The notes below the pieces were generated by a model that saw nothing but the letters and a program-made list of their open reading frames with translations, was not told the origin of the DNA and ran no database searches. Positions 43,532 through 52,243 of a DNA stretch of 64,000 nucleotides are shown here, piece after piece. The translations under genes and the position numbers were made by a program. Origin of the DNA: Bog-105 sp965277435 (GTDB lineage Bacteria > Acidobacteriota > Terriglobia > Bryobacterales > Bryobacteraceae); assembly GCA_965277435.1 (NCBI GenBank), contig OZ255821.1, forward strand, positions 3,596,001-3,660,000. Direction: 5' to 3'. Each line of letters opens with the position of its first letter. Position 1 is the first letter of the stretch.

Positions 43532-45339
43532 GTGCGTCCCGAGACGTACGGCGAAGCGTAGACAGAGGCATCGGTGGGCCGGGCGATTGAGCCCCGAAAA
43601 CTGACGAACCGTGTGCCGACCCTGTTTGCTTAGTGGGAAGGCAACATCCGTTTGGGCGAAAATTCGCGAGTCTAAGCGGGACACGGCGTGGTCGAAGACC
43701 CTGGCACGTCGAGAAACAACATGGACGAGAACCGGGAGACCTCCCGTCCGTCTGCCGAAAAGGTAGACCGGTCTGTGAAGGCGCAAAGCCATAATGCAGG
43801 CACGCACGGATGGGAGGAGTCAGACTGCCGAATAGTACCGGTGAAACAGCCGAACAAAGAGGGGAAACCTTTGGCGGAGGCAGTGGAGGGAAGGCGGCAG
43901 CCAAGGAGAACATCGCGCAATCCAACACTCAACCGACACAGCGCGGGGAACGGGTGTCCCAGGGATTGAGCGGTGTGCGCCGAGCGGCGCAAGAAAGGAA
44001 CAAAGAGCGGTTCACTGCTTTGCTGCACCATGTGACGCTGAGTCTGCTGCGGAAGAGCTACGAAGTCTTGAAGAAGGATGCGGCTCCCGGGGTGGATGGC
44101 GTGACGTGGCGCGAGTACGAAACAGGGCTGGAAGATCGGCTTGCCGACCTTCACAATCGTGTTCATCGTGGCGCGTATCGGGCACAACCTTCACGTAGAG
44201 TCTACATTCGAAGTCTGACGGAAGGCAACGACCGTTGGTATCGCGGCATTGGAGGACAAGATCGTTCAACAGGCCGTGGTGACCGTTCTCAATGAGATTT
44301 ATGAGACAGACTTTCGAGGCTTCTCGTACGGGTTTAGGCCGGGGCGCAACCCGCACCAGGCGCTGGATGCGCTCAATGCGGGGCTGCAAAAGAAGCGGGT
44401 GAACTGGATTCTCGATGCCGACATCAAGGGCTTCTTCGACCATGTCAGTCACGAATGGATGATGAAGTTCGTCGGGCATCGAGTGGCCGACAACCGAATA
44501 CTGCGGCTGATCCAGAAATGGTTGAAAGCGGGAGTATCGGAAGGCGGCGAATGGTCGGAGACGAATGTGGGCACGCCGCAAGGAGCAGTGGTCTCGCCGC
44601 TTCTGGCCAACGTGTATCTGCATTACGTGTTCGATCTGTGGGTTGAGGTCTGGCGAGAGAAGTTCGCGCAAAGGGACATGATTGTGGTTCGCTACGCAGA
44701 CGATCTCGTCGCCGGTTTCCAGCACCGGGCGGATGCTGAGCGGTTCTTGAAGGATTTTCAGGAGCGGCTGGCAAAATTCGGGCTGGAGATTCAACCGGAG
44801 AAGACGCGGTTGATCGAGTTCGGGCGCTTTGCGGCGTCCGATCGGCGGAAGCGAGGCGAGAGGAAACCGTCAACATTCACGTTTCTCGGGTTCACGCATT
44901 TTTGTGGCACGAACTCGACAGGCCGTTTTAAGGTCTGGCGACATACGTCGGCGAAGCGGATGAGGGCGAAACCGATAGCTATCAAGCTCCAGTTACGCCG
45001 GATGATGCATGAGCCAGTAGCGCTCGTTGGGGCGTGGCTGAAAAGAGTGGTCGAGGGATATTACCGATACCATGCTGTGCCGGGGAACTTGAACACGCTG
45101 GGCCGATTTCGAGAACGGCTCTGTCGATACTGGCGGCACGTTTTACGCCGCCGCAGTCAACGGCGGAAGCCCGATTAGGAACAACTTCGCCCGATCTTCA
45201 ACCGGTGGATTCCTTGCCCACGTACTCTTCATCCTTATCCTGACGTTCGCTTCGACGCCTGAATCCAAGGGAAGAGCCGTATGCGGTAATTCTGCACGTA
45301 CGGATCTGTGCGGGGGTGCTGGGCGATTGGCATCCCTAC
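43532..45339 (+). mobile_element. Group II intron, copy 1
   Basis: The 5' end starts with GTGCG, the group II consensus, and domain I sequence follows (shared almost base for base with copy 2). A reverse transcriptase frame lies inside. Domain V is at 45274-45306, with GAGCCGTATGCG pairing with TGCACGTACGG-type strand and a domain VI hairpin after it. The 3' end is put at CCCTAC (45339), where similarity to copy 2 is about to stop; the exact edge is uncertain by a few bases. It lies right after an IS256 transposase pseudogene. Confidence 0.82.
43688..45178 (+). pseudogene. Group II intron reverse transcriptase/maturase, copy 1, frameshifted
   Basis: Three frames together encode a maturase like that of copy 2. 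The N-terminal frame has DCRIVPVKQPNKEGKP, the second has RFTALLHHVTLSLLRKSYEV and PGVDGVTWREYE, and the third has KIVQQAVVTVLNEIYETDF, TPQGAVVSPLLANVYLHYVF and RYADDLVAGF with the catalytic YADD. It ends with an intact RYWRHVLRRR tail. Shifts near 43905 and between 44205 and 44235 each look like loss of one base from a CC, CCC or GGG run when compared with copy 2. The catalytic residues are whole, so this copy might be active if the shifts are sequencing errors. Confidence 0.75.
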
Positions 45340-45539
45340 CGCAATCCGGAGCGCCGCTTTAAGCGCCGGAATGGCAAGCCAAGCGGGCTTCACAGCTGAA
45401 TACCGCTTGGCATAACTCACGGAGATCGAATTTACAAAAAAATAGGGCTTGACTCGATGTCGTCCGAAATGTGCGCAGCGAAGCGTCTGGATGCACCAAT
45501 GCCGTCGACAGCTAGGTTCGACATCCCAGCTATTACAGA

Positions 45540-46205
45540 CTACTTAGTTTCTGAGTCTATTGACCACGTGCCAATCTTAGGAGCGTACTTTTTAATATGC
45601 CTGCCGCGCTCAAATACTGCGAGACTATCATAGAAATGCATTGAGAGTGTCGAAGCGGTGAAGTCCGTACGAGGCAGCGCCTCTCGGCTCCAGTCTGCGT
45701 TCAGTTCGTCAAGTAGGTCTTTGCACAATTCAATAAATGAACCATGACGTCGCAGCCCACCATCATACTCTGGCCAGTATGATGTATGTAGATCCTCGAC
45801 CATATAGACACCATTCTTTTGCATACGTGGATACAAAAAGCTGAACGCAGCAATGATGTCATGAGCAACATGGCTTCCGTCGTCTAAAATCACCTCCGGC
45901 TGCCCAAATTCATCAATAATGCTTTGTAGGAAACCCGCATCAGATTGATTCCCAATCCTCACATCGATCTGGTCCTCTTCGAACCGTTTACACCTAGCAT
46001 CGATATCTATGCCCACTATTCGCGCAAACGGTCCGAAGTATCGCTTCCACATCTGAAGCGACCCTCCTTCACCAACGCCAATCTCAATGAAAGTCAGCGA
46101 CTGGTAGGCGAATCGGCTAAAGTGACGCTCGTAGGCTTGCATGTAATGTGTCCATTTGTGGATTACTCTTCCCCTGTTCGTCAGAAACTCCGACCAGATA
46201 TTCAT
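45540..46205 (-). CDS. Class I SAM methyltransferase (sugar O-methyltransferase/cephalosporin hydroxylase-like)
   Basis: From ATG 46205 (GGAG eight bases upstream) the protein has 221 residues. SAM motifs are FIEIGVGEGGSLQMWKRYF and IVGIDIDARCKRF, with PEVILDDGSHVAHDIIAAF and GVYMVEDLHTSYWPEY in the place of metal-binding acidic and His residues. This pattern is found in macrolide sugar O-methyltransferases and related enzymes acting on glycans. The target is unknown. It is flanked by a group II intron and an IS3 relic in the island and so looks like cargo. It is one of four methyltransferase genes in 45-63 kb. Confidence 0.75.
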   Translation of the reverse strand: MNIWSEFLTNRGRVIHKWTHYMQAYERHFSRFAYQSLTFIEIGVGEGGSLQMWKRYFGPFARIVGIDIDARCKRFEEDQIDVRIGNQSDAGFLQSIIDEFGQPEVILDDGSHVAHDIIAAFSFLYPRMQKNGVYMVEDLHTSYWPEYDGGLRRHGSFIELCKDLLDELNADWSREALPRTDFTASTLSMHFYDSLAVFERGRHIKKYAPKIGTWSIDSETK

Positions 46206-46480
46206 AAAGCGACTCTCCGTTGTACAAAAACGCAATTACAAACCGTATCGATGCGAACACCAATATATACAAGTGGCTTTTCATTGCGGATCACTTAACA
46301 TCCGTTGGACTAAGCCGCAAGCGGCAGTTGTGAGCGCTGCGTCTTGAAGAGGCTTTTTGGCTCTGCTCAAGGTGTCCCGCCTCAGCTGGAAATGGAGAAA
46401 GCGTTCGCCCGTTAAGATAGCGGAAAGAACGCGTGAAGAAGTAGCGAAAGCATTACACAGCAGAGGAGAAGGTCGCCATT

Positions 46481-46804
46481 TTGCGGCGGCGTTTGGTGGA
46501 GGACGTAGCGGTGTCGGACTTGTGCTTGCAACTGGGTCTGCAGCCGACGGTCTTCCATCGATGGCAGAAGGAATTCTTTGAAAACGGTGCGGCCGCCTTC
46601 GAGCAGAAAGACGGTCGAAGCCATCAGGCGGAGCAGGAACGCACCGAGTATCTGGAGAAGAAGATCCAGACCAAAGATGAGGTCCTGGCCGAGCTGATGG
46701 CGGAGCATATCTCGTTAAAAAAAGCTTTAGGGAACTCTGAGCGGCGTCTGGGTCCCGCACGACGTGCGGGACCAGATCGTCGATTTCGTCCGGTGCTGGT
46801 CTGA
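46481..46804 (+). pseudogene. IS3-family OrfA (helix-turn-helix), 5' end altered
   Basis: The frame has SDLCLQLGLQPTVFHRWQKEFF, the helix-turn-helix of IS3-type OrfA, followed by a coiled coil (QERTEYLEKKIQTKDEVLAEL) typical of these proteins. In-frame sequence before the TTG start continues backwards as KHYTAEEKVAILRR, the real N terminus, up to an in-frame TAG near 46446. The last 20 residues read through into the OrfB zone. Works with the truncated OrfB that follows. Confidence 0.65.
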
Positions 46805-47200
46805 GAAGACTGAGATCGGCGCCGGGCGGTTCACTGAGTGGCTGGGCCTGAGTACCAGTAAGTTCTATGACTGGCGTGAGCGCTACGGCAAGGCCAACGA
46901 ACACAACGCATGGGTTCCCCGCAATTTCTGGCTGGAAGACTGGGAAAAGAAGGCCATTGTCGATTTCCATCTGAAGAACCCGCTGGAAGGTTACCGACGG
47001 CTGACGTTCATGATGCTAGATCAGGACGTTGTAGCGGTAAGTCCTTCCAGCGTCTGGCGCGTGCTCCGGCAGGCGGGCCTGCGGCAAAGTGGAACGGCAC
47101 GGGCTCGAAGAAGGGTACAGGGTTCGCGCAGCCTCCCGCGGCCCACGAAACTGGCATATTGATGTCTCCTATATCAACATCATCGACACGTTCTACTATC
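46764..47200 (+). pseudogene. IS3-family OrfB, cut off by group II intron module
   Basis: The frame has RCWSEKTEIGAGRFTEWLGL and YDWRERYGKANEHN with EGYRRLTFMMLDQDVVAVS, the N-terminal half of an IS3 OrfB. After a frame change the first catalytic Asp appears in HIDVSYINIIDTFYY. Right after this the homology ends, and the 39-bp block plus the second group II intron begin. The second Asp and the Glu are absent. So the element was split by insertion or rearrangement. Confidence 0.65.
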
Positions 47201-47204
47201 AAGA

Positions 47205-47243
47205 TCGGAATGGAGTCGCTGCTCCTTTCCCGTAGGGCTCTTT
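47205..47243. repeat. 39-bp block, copy B
   Basis: Exact reverse complement of 43477-43515. Here it stands between the broken OrfB and the 5' end of the second intron. Confidence 0.85.
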
Positions 47244-47255
47244 GAGTCTTGCGTG

Positions 47256-49059
47256 GTGCGTCGCGAGACGTACGGCGAAACGTAGACAGAGGCATCGGTG
47301 GGCCGGGCGATTGAGCCCCGAAAACTGACGAACCGTGTGGCGACCCTGTTTGCTTAGTGGGAAGGCAACATCCGTTTGGGCGAAAATTCGCGAGTCTAAG
47401 CGGGACACGGCGTGGTCGAAGACCCTGGCACGTCGAGAAACAACATGGACGAGAACCGGGAGACCTCTAAAGCGTCTGGCAGACCGGTCCGCGAAGGCGC
47501 AAAGCCGCAATGCGGACTTGCACGCAATGGAGGAGTCTGACTGCCGGGTAGTACCTGTGAAGCAGCCGAACAAAGAAGGAAAACCTTTGGCGGAGGCGGT
47601 GCAGGGAAGACGGCAGCCCGAGGAGAACGACGCGCAATCCAGCATCCAGCCGACACAGCGCGGGGAACGGATGTCCCAGGGATTGAGCGGCGTGCGCCGG
47701 GTGGCGCGGGAAAGGAAGCAGGAGCAGTTCACAGCTTTGCTGCATCATGTGACGGTAAATCTGCTGCGGGAGAGTTTTGAAGCATTGAAAAAGAATGCGG
47801 CTGCCGGGGTGGACGGCGTGACATGGCGCGATTATGAGACGGGGCTGGAAGATCGGCTTATCGATCTGCACAGCCGCGTACATTGTGGTAGGTACCGGGC
47901 GCAACCTTCGCGACGAGTATACATTCCGAAGCCTGATGGACGGCAGCGTCCTTTGGGGATTGCGGCGCTGGAGGACAAGATCGTTCAACAGGCCGTGGTG
48001 ACCGTGCTCAATGAAATTTATGAGACGGACTTCAGAGGTTTCTCGTACGGGTTCAGGCCGGGACGTAACGCGCACGAGGCGCTCGATGCGCTGAATGCGG
48101 GGCTGCAGAAGAAGCGTGTGAACTGGATACTCGATGCCGAAATCAAGGGCTTCTTCGACCACGTCAGTCACGGGTGGCTGTTGAAGTTCATCGGCCATCG
48201 GGTAGCCGACAACCGAATGATCCGGCTGATCCAGAAATGGCTGAAGGCGGGCGTTTCGGAAGAAGGCGAGTGGTCGGAGACAACGGTAGGTACTCCATAG
48301 GGAGCAGTGGCTTCACCGCTTCTGGCCAACGTGTACCTGCACTACGTCTTCGATCTGTGGGCTGAGAAGTGGCGCGAGAAAGTGGCGCATGGGGACGTGA
48401 TTATCGTCCGCTACGCTGACGATCTCGTGGCCGGTTTCCAGCACCAGGCTGATGCCGAGCGGTTCCTGAGAGACTTTCAGGAGCGGTTGGCGAAGTTTGG
48501 GCTGGAGATTCAACCGGAGAAGACGCGGCTGATCGCGTTCGGACGCTTTGCGGCGTCTGATTGCCGGAAACGTGGCAAGGGGAAACCGGAAACATTCGCG
48601 TTCCTCGGGTTCACGCACTACTGTGGCACGAACTCGAAAGGCCACTTTGTGGTCTGGCGACGCACATTGATAAGGCGGATGAGGGCGAAACTCCATGCCA
48701 TCAAGCAGGAGTTGCGCCGGAAGATGCATGAGCCGGTGGCGGATGTCGGTGCGTGGCTGGAACGGGTGGTGGACGGTTATTACCGTTATCACGCCGTGCC
48801 GGGAAACCTGGCTGTGCTCGGGCGTTTTCGAGAGCGGCTTTGCCGCTACTGACGGCACGTTCTACGTCGTCGTAGTCAGCGGAGGAAGCCCGATTGGGAA
48901 CAACTGCGGCCGATCTTTGATCGATGGATTCCTCGCCCTCGTACTCTTCATCCCTATCCCGATAAGCGCTTCGACGCTCGTATCCAAGGGAGGAGCCGTA
49001 CGCGGTAATTCCGCAAGTACGGATCTGTGCGGGGGGTGATCAGCAATAGTCATCCCTAC
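47256..49059 (+). mobile_element. Group II intron, copy 2
   Basis: It starts with GTGCG, has the same domain I layout as copy 1 with scattered base differences, and carries a reverse transcriptase frame. Domain V is at 48993-49025, and the 3' edge at CCCTAC (49059) matches that of copy 1. The length is close to copy 1 (about 1.8 kb). Both copies share CCGCAATCCG just beyond this point, so either the intron ends a few bases later or the two share the same 3' target. Confidence 0.82.
47527..48852 (+). pseudogene. Group II intron reverse transcriptase/maturase, copy 2, two nonsense codons
   Basis: The frame is continuous with copy 1's protein: DCRVVPVKQPNKEGKP, AAGVDGVTWRDYETG, KIVQQAVVTVLNEIYETDF, then after the interruption GAVASPLLANVYLHYVF and IVRYADDLVAGF. 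The Gln of TPQG is a TAG stop (48298-48300). A Trp conserved in copy 1 (RYWRH) is TGA at 48850-48852, which cuts the C-terminal end. Both are base changes, not indels, so they are credible decay. The intron RNA could still be moved by copy 1's protein if that is active. ATG 47527 is the probable original start. Confidence 0.78.
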
Positions 49060-49519
49060 CGCAATCCGTGCCGAGGGATAGCTCAGTGGGCTCATCGACA
49101 CGATGCTGGCGAGCGCGGGAAATTACTCTTCGCGCTCTTCCCCAAAACACATTGGATCGATAGACCCTTATGCCTTGCAAATGCCGCTCGAAGGGCGGAA
49201 TTTACCAACTAACGGAAAACGCCCTCTTTCCATTTCAGGCTGAACCCGGACAAAGGCTCGAAGTTCGCCAAACACTTTGGCAAGTCGCCGGAGCAGCCTC
49301 CCGAAGAGATTTGCTCGTGGCAGTTATACCCTTTTCGGCTCGTTGATACGGGCCGGCATCACCTCATTCGGCATCAGCCGCATCGCATCCGCCATGTGGG
49401 ACATCTCGTTTTCACAAAGCACTGGAATCACATTCATTACATTATCGTTAGAAGCCGCCTACTTCCCGCCAGGAGTCTGCTATGACAGCAAGGACTGGTG
49501 GGTCATAGTTTGCTCCTTG
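49060..49519. other. Intergenic stretch, no gene recognised
   Basis: About 460 bases after the second intron with only short, random-looking frames. A CCGAGGGATAGCTCAGTGGG stretch at 49070 recalls a tRNA D-arm, but no anticodon arm follows. Confidence 0.5.
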
Positions 49520-50422
49520 TTATGAATTTGGTCGCTCATAGAAGGAAATCAAACTCGGCTCGCCAAAACAAGAGACCCTCGTTTTGTTCTGGCCCTCCCC
49601 TGCAGGTGTTCGTATTCCTTCGGGGGCCTCGTTATTTAGGAGAGCTACGATCAACAAGCGGCCTTTCAGCTGCGCAGCGATCTCGATCACTCTCGCATCT
49701 ATCCCCCGGATCTGCTCAACTGTCTCGCGATCTAATGGCAGCCACTCCTCCCTTGATTCTCCGTCCCTTCGGAGGAACATTATCCAGCCGAGATAACAGA
49801 GATCGCCCAGAGCAAAGAATGACTGTTCGAGAATTCTTACTGAAGTTTCGTTAATGATCATACTCATAAGAATCTGGAATACACACGTCAGAGTGAAAAA
49901 GCCGGTGAGCAAAGACAAGTGTGCAACCAGATTTGATGGCAGTTTTTTCATAGGGCTTGGAAAACGAGACAGAAACAAGAACACTAGCAAAGTTGCCCCC
50001 CCCAAAGATGTCGCTACTGACTGCTCTAGAATGAGGCAGCAAGACACAAGAGAGGCGTAGAGACTATCTTTTATCCAGTGATGAACGCATAAGAAACTCG
50101 CTTCCGCGACGAATATTGCAGCGAGATATAGCCAACCGGCGAATCGGCCCATTCCATGATACAAGCGAGCAAGCCTAAAATGGGACGCACTTCCGCAAAC
50201 GACTTGGGAAACCAAATATGGAACCAAAGTACATGCCCAGACTGCTTGATAACTCTGGTTGTCTGGGTCGAACCGGTTCAGCCAGACGTCGCGTATCAAG
50301 CCGATTGCTACCATCACTCCAAGCCATCTATAACTCCTCCACAACCCAGTTCGAAACAAGCTGATGATCAAACTCAGCTCTAGGATTACGGAAACAGTTT
50401 CAAAGCGAACAAAGGCGGCCAT
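49520..50422 (-). CDS. Multi-pass membrane protein, third gene of RecA-like unit
   Basis: No family recognised. The 300-residue protein has about six or seven hydrophobic helices between residues 8 and 215, for example FETVSVILELSLIISLFRTG, WLYLAAIFVAEASF and GGATLLVFLFLSRF. A soluble C-terminal tail of about 85 residues has LDRETVEQIRGIDARVIEIA and LLIVALLNNEAPEG. There is no signal peptide apart from the first helix. It lies 20 bases downstream of the 148-residue gene on the same strand, so the two, with the RecA-like gene, make one operon. Membrane proteins like this are frequent in Acidobacteriota but undescribed as far as I know. Confidence 0.6.
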   Translation of the reverse strand: MAAFVRFETVSVILELSLIISLFRTGLWRSYRWLGVMVAIGLIRDVWLNRFDPDNQSYQAVWACTLVPYLVSQVVCGSASHFRLARLYHGMGRFAGWLYLAAIFVAEASFLCVHHWIKDSLYASLVSCCLILEQSVATSLGGATLLVFLFLSRFPSPMKKLPSNLVAHLSLLTGFFTLTCVFQILMSMIINETSVRILEQSFFALGDLCYLGWIMFLRRDGESREEWLPLDRETVEQIRGIDARVIEIAAQLKGRLLIVALLNNEAPEGIRTPAGEGQNKTRVSCFGEPSLISFYERPNS

Positions 50423-50442
50423 GGTAGTTTATCGATCCTGTT

Positions 50443-50889
50443 TCAGGCGAACCCGGGAAGCCCGTCTGCTTCGAAAAAAATTGCGTTAAAGACTCGAAAG
50501 CCTGCCCGTTCCGCCAACCTACACGCTCCGCGGATATGGAGAGCGTGCGCGAGATAAGCAAGTCGGAGCATAACTCTGCAGCCTACGATTGTCCAAGCCC
50601 CTTTCAGGTAAAGCGTAAAATTCCAATCGCCCGATCGGGACATCTCCACTCGCTTAAGCAATCGGATACAACGAATCCGCTCTTCGAACGACCTCATTTC
50701 AACCAGGTACTCCTGCCGGCGGCGCCCCCGATCCTTTAGGTTTGCCTGATCGTCATCTCTGAGAAAATTGTGCATTCGCAAGTACTTACTTACAGCGTTA
50801 GCAGAACTATCTCTTCGGCGATCAATGAGACCTAGTCCTTCTAACGCCCGAAGCAGATCTATTTCACCGTGTGTGGTCTCAAAAGTCAT
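50443..50889 (-). CDS. Small basic protein, second gene of RecA-like unit
   Basis: No family recognised. The 148-residue product is basic and mostly helical. Its start TTHGEIDLLRALEGLGLIDR and SANAVSKYLRMHNFL could be a compact winged-helix-like unit, and a more hydrophobic stretch (GAWTIVGCRVMLRLAYLAHAL) lies near residues 97-117. ATG 50889 lies inside the last codons of the RecA-like gene (overlap 11 bases), so translation is coupled. It has no cysteine cluster or nuclease motif that I can see. Role unknown; a partner or loader for the RecA-like protein is conceivable. Confidence 0.6.
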   Translation of the reverse strand: MTFETTHGEIDLLRALEGLGLIDRRRDSSANAVSKYLRMHNFLRDDDQANLKDRGRRRQEYLVEMRSFEERIRCIRLLKRVEMSRSGDWNFTLYLKGAWTIVGCRVMLRLAYLAHALHIRGACRLAERAGFRVFNAIFFEADGLPGFA

Positions 50890-51868
50890 TAGCGACCTTG
50901 TGTTTCTTCATACCTAGATTGCTGATCTGGAATTCGAGTTTCGTGCGAACAGCATCTCCTAACGAAGGGTGCGCCAAAAGATAGTCATACGTGTCAAGTT
51001 CTGTTTTCCCGAGCAACTGCCCCTCGAACTCGAAATAAAGTGTTTGACTGTCAAAGACGGAATTTTGTTTTGCTAGCTGCACGAGCTCATACAGGTGATC
51101 GAGCCCGTGGGAATATGTATAAGGAAGCAATGCTGTATTGAAGCAACTTCCCAAACTGTTCTTCTTGACGGTGGCCTTTGTCAGCGATCCAATAACTTCG
51201 TTGCCCCGTTTGATTGCAAGGTGTTTTGTTAGTTCTACGCGAATCGCGCAGCTATGGCGAAGAACTCGACCACCCACTGTCACCGTTGGATCGCCAAACA
51301 CCTTTTCGTAGTCCGTCCTAATTTGATTGAGAATCAACAAAGACGTATTCGTACGATGTGCTTCGGATGCGATCAGTGCGAGCGATCTCTCAAGGAGTCG
51401 CTCCGCCTCGCCCGACGCATCGCCATATCTGATTTCTGAATTCCAGATTAGGCCCGCAATTGAATCGAGTACAACCAGATCGAACTCGCCCGAGTGAAGA
51501 AGTTCGCAGAGCGCACGTAAGGACTCAACGGCATCAGCGCAGCTCAGTAGAAGTGTGCGAGACAGATCGACCCCGGTTTTGCGGACCCAAGCTTTCGTTA
51601 GTTTGTGTTCGCTTTCGAGCATGGCCGCACGTCCGCCACGCTTATCGCACTGCGCGATGGCGGCGAGGGCCAAAGTTGTTTTTCCGGTGCTCTCCGCTCC
51701 GTATAGTTCGACGATCTTGCCTCGGGGAAAACCGCCGGTCCCGAGCGCGATATCAAGTGCGAGGGAACCGGTAGGAAGAACACGATGTTCGTGCTCGTGC
51801 CAGCCAGCCGTGACGTTAATCGCCTTGGAGCGAAATCTGGCCTGCCATTCAGTCGCTAGAGAAACCAC
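50879..51868 (-). CDS. Divergent RecA-like recombinase (accessory paralogue)
   Basis: The 329-residue protein is RecA-like but far from the housekeeping type. It has Walker A GAESTGKTTLAL at 57-68, a MLESEHKLTKAW segment at the place of RecA's catalytic Glu, Walker B LVVLDSIAGL at 131-140, and NQIRTDYEKVFGDPTVTVGG at 181-200, aligned to RecA loop L2 including the conserved Gln. GSLALDIALGTGGFPRGKIVELYG matches the RecA start of the core. The canonical N-terminal helix is short and the C terminus differs. GTG at 51868 with AAAGGTG upstream is the start. It heads a coupled three-gene unit and has a LexA-like box about 170 bases upstream. It could be island-encoded recombination or a repurposed ATPase. 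Confidence 0.78.
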   Translation of the reverse strand: MVSLATEWQARFRSKAINVTAGWHEHEHRVLPTGSLALDIALGTGGFPRGKIVELYGAESTGKTTLALAAIAQCDKRGGRAAMLESEHKLTKAWVRKTGVDLSRTLLLSCADAVESLRALCELLHSGEFDLVVLDSIAGLIWNSEIRYGDASGEAERLLERSLALIASEAHRTNTSLLILNQIRTDYEKVFGDPTVTVGGRVLRHSCAIRVELTKHLAIKRGNEVIGSLTKATVKKNSLGSCFNTALLPYTYSHGLDHLYELVQLAKQNSVFDSQTLYFEFEGQLLGKTELDTYDYLLAHPSLGDAVRTKLEFQISNLGMKKHKVANDF

Positions 51869-52243
51869 TGGCGGCGCACCTTTGAGAGACTTCGAATCAC
51901 AAATTTCAATCCCTTTGTTAAAGGTTATGCTTCGTCGCGCTGATCATTGCAGGGCGTTTGGCGAAGTCGCCGGGTTTTTGGCTAGTGTGTGTGCTTGTAA
52001 GCAATGAGAAAAGGATGCTAAAGAGTGTCGTGAACATACTGTATCATCGAGCAGGTTTTGTAAGCTTTCTAGACAGAAATGCCGCGCGATGAGGAAGTAA
52101 ATTCTGATTTGAGATTCCCGATTCGACACGTTTAAGCGATCTCAGGCAGCGGCAGTCCGACTGAGGTTAGCGAGAGCGAACTAAGGGAAGCGCGGACCTA
52201 GATCTACGAAGCGACATTTCCGCACTGGCCTCGGTAGTGTCCC
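51869..52243. other. Upstream region of the RecA-like unit
   Basis: About 375 bases between the RecA-like start and the IS256 element, without a recognised gene. It includes the LexA-like box at 52037-52056, and is likely the control region of the operon. Confidence 0.5.
52037..52056. promoter_or_regulatory. Putative LexA (SOS) box upstream of the RecA-like gene
   Basis: TACTGTATCATCGAGCAGGT fits CTG-N10-CAG and the left half TACTGTAT of the E. coli SOS consensus. It is 169 bases or more before the RecA-like start, further than usual. LexA of Acidobacteriota may use another motif, and CTG-N10-CAG alone is common by chance, so this stays tentative. Confidence 0.3.

Noticed and set aside
49069..49110. 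tRNA-like stretch after the second intron
   Set aside because: Only a D-arm-like piece is visible; no anticodon stem, T-arm or acceptor stem can be formed.
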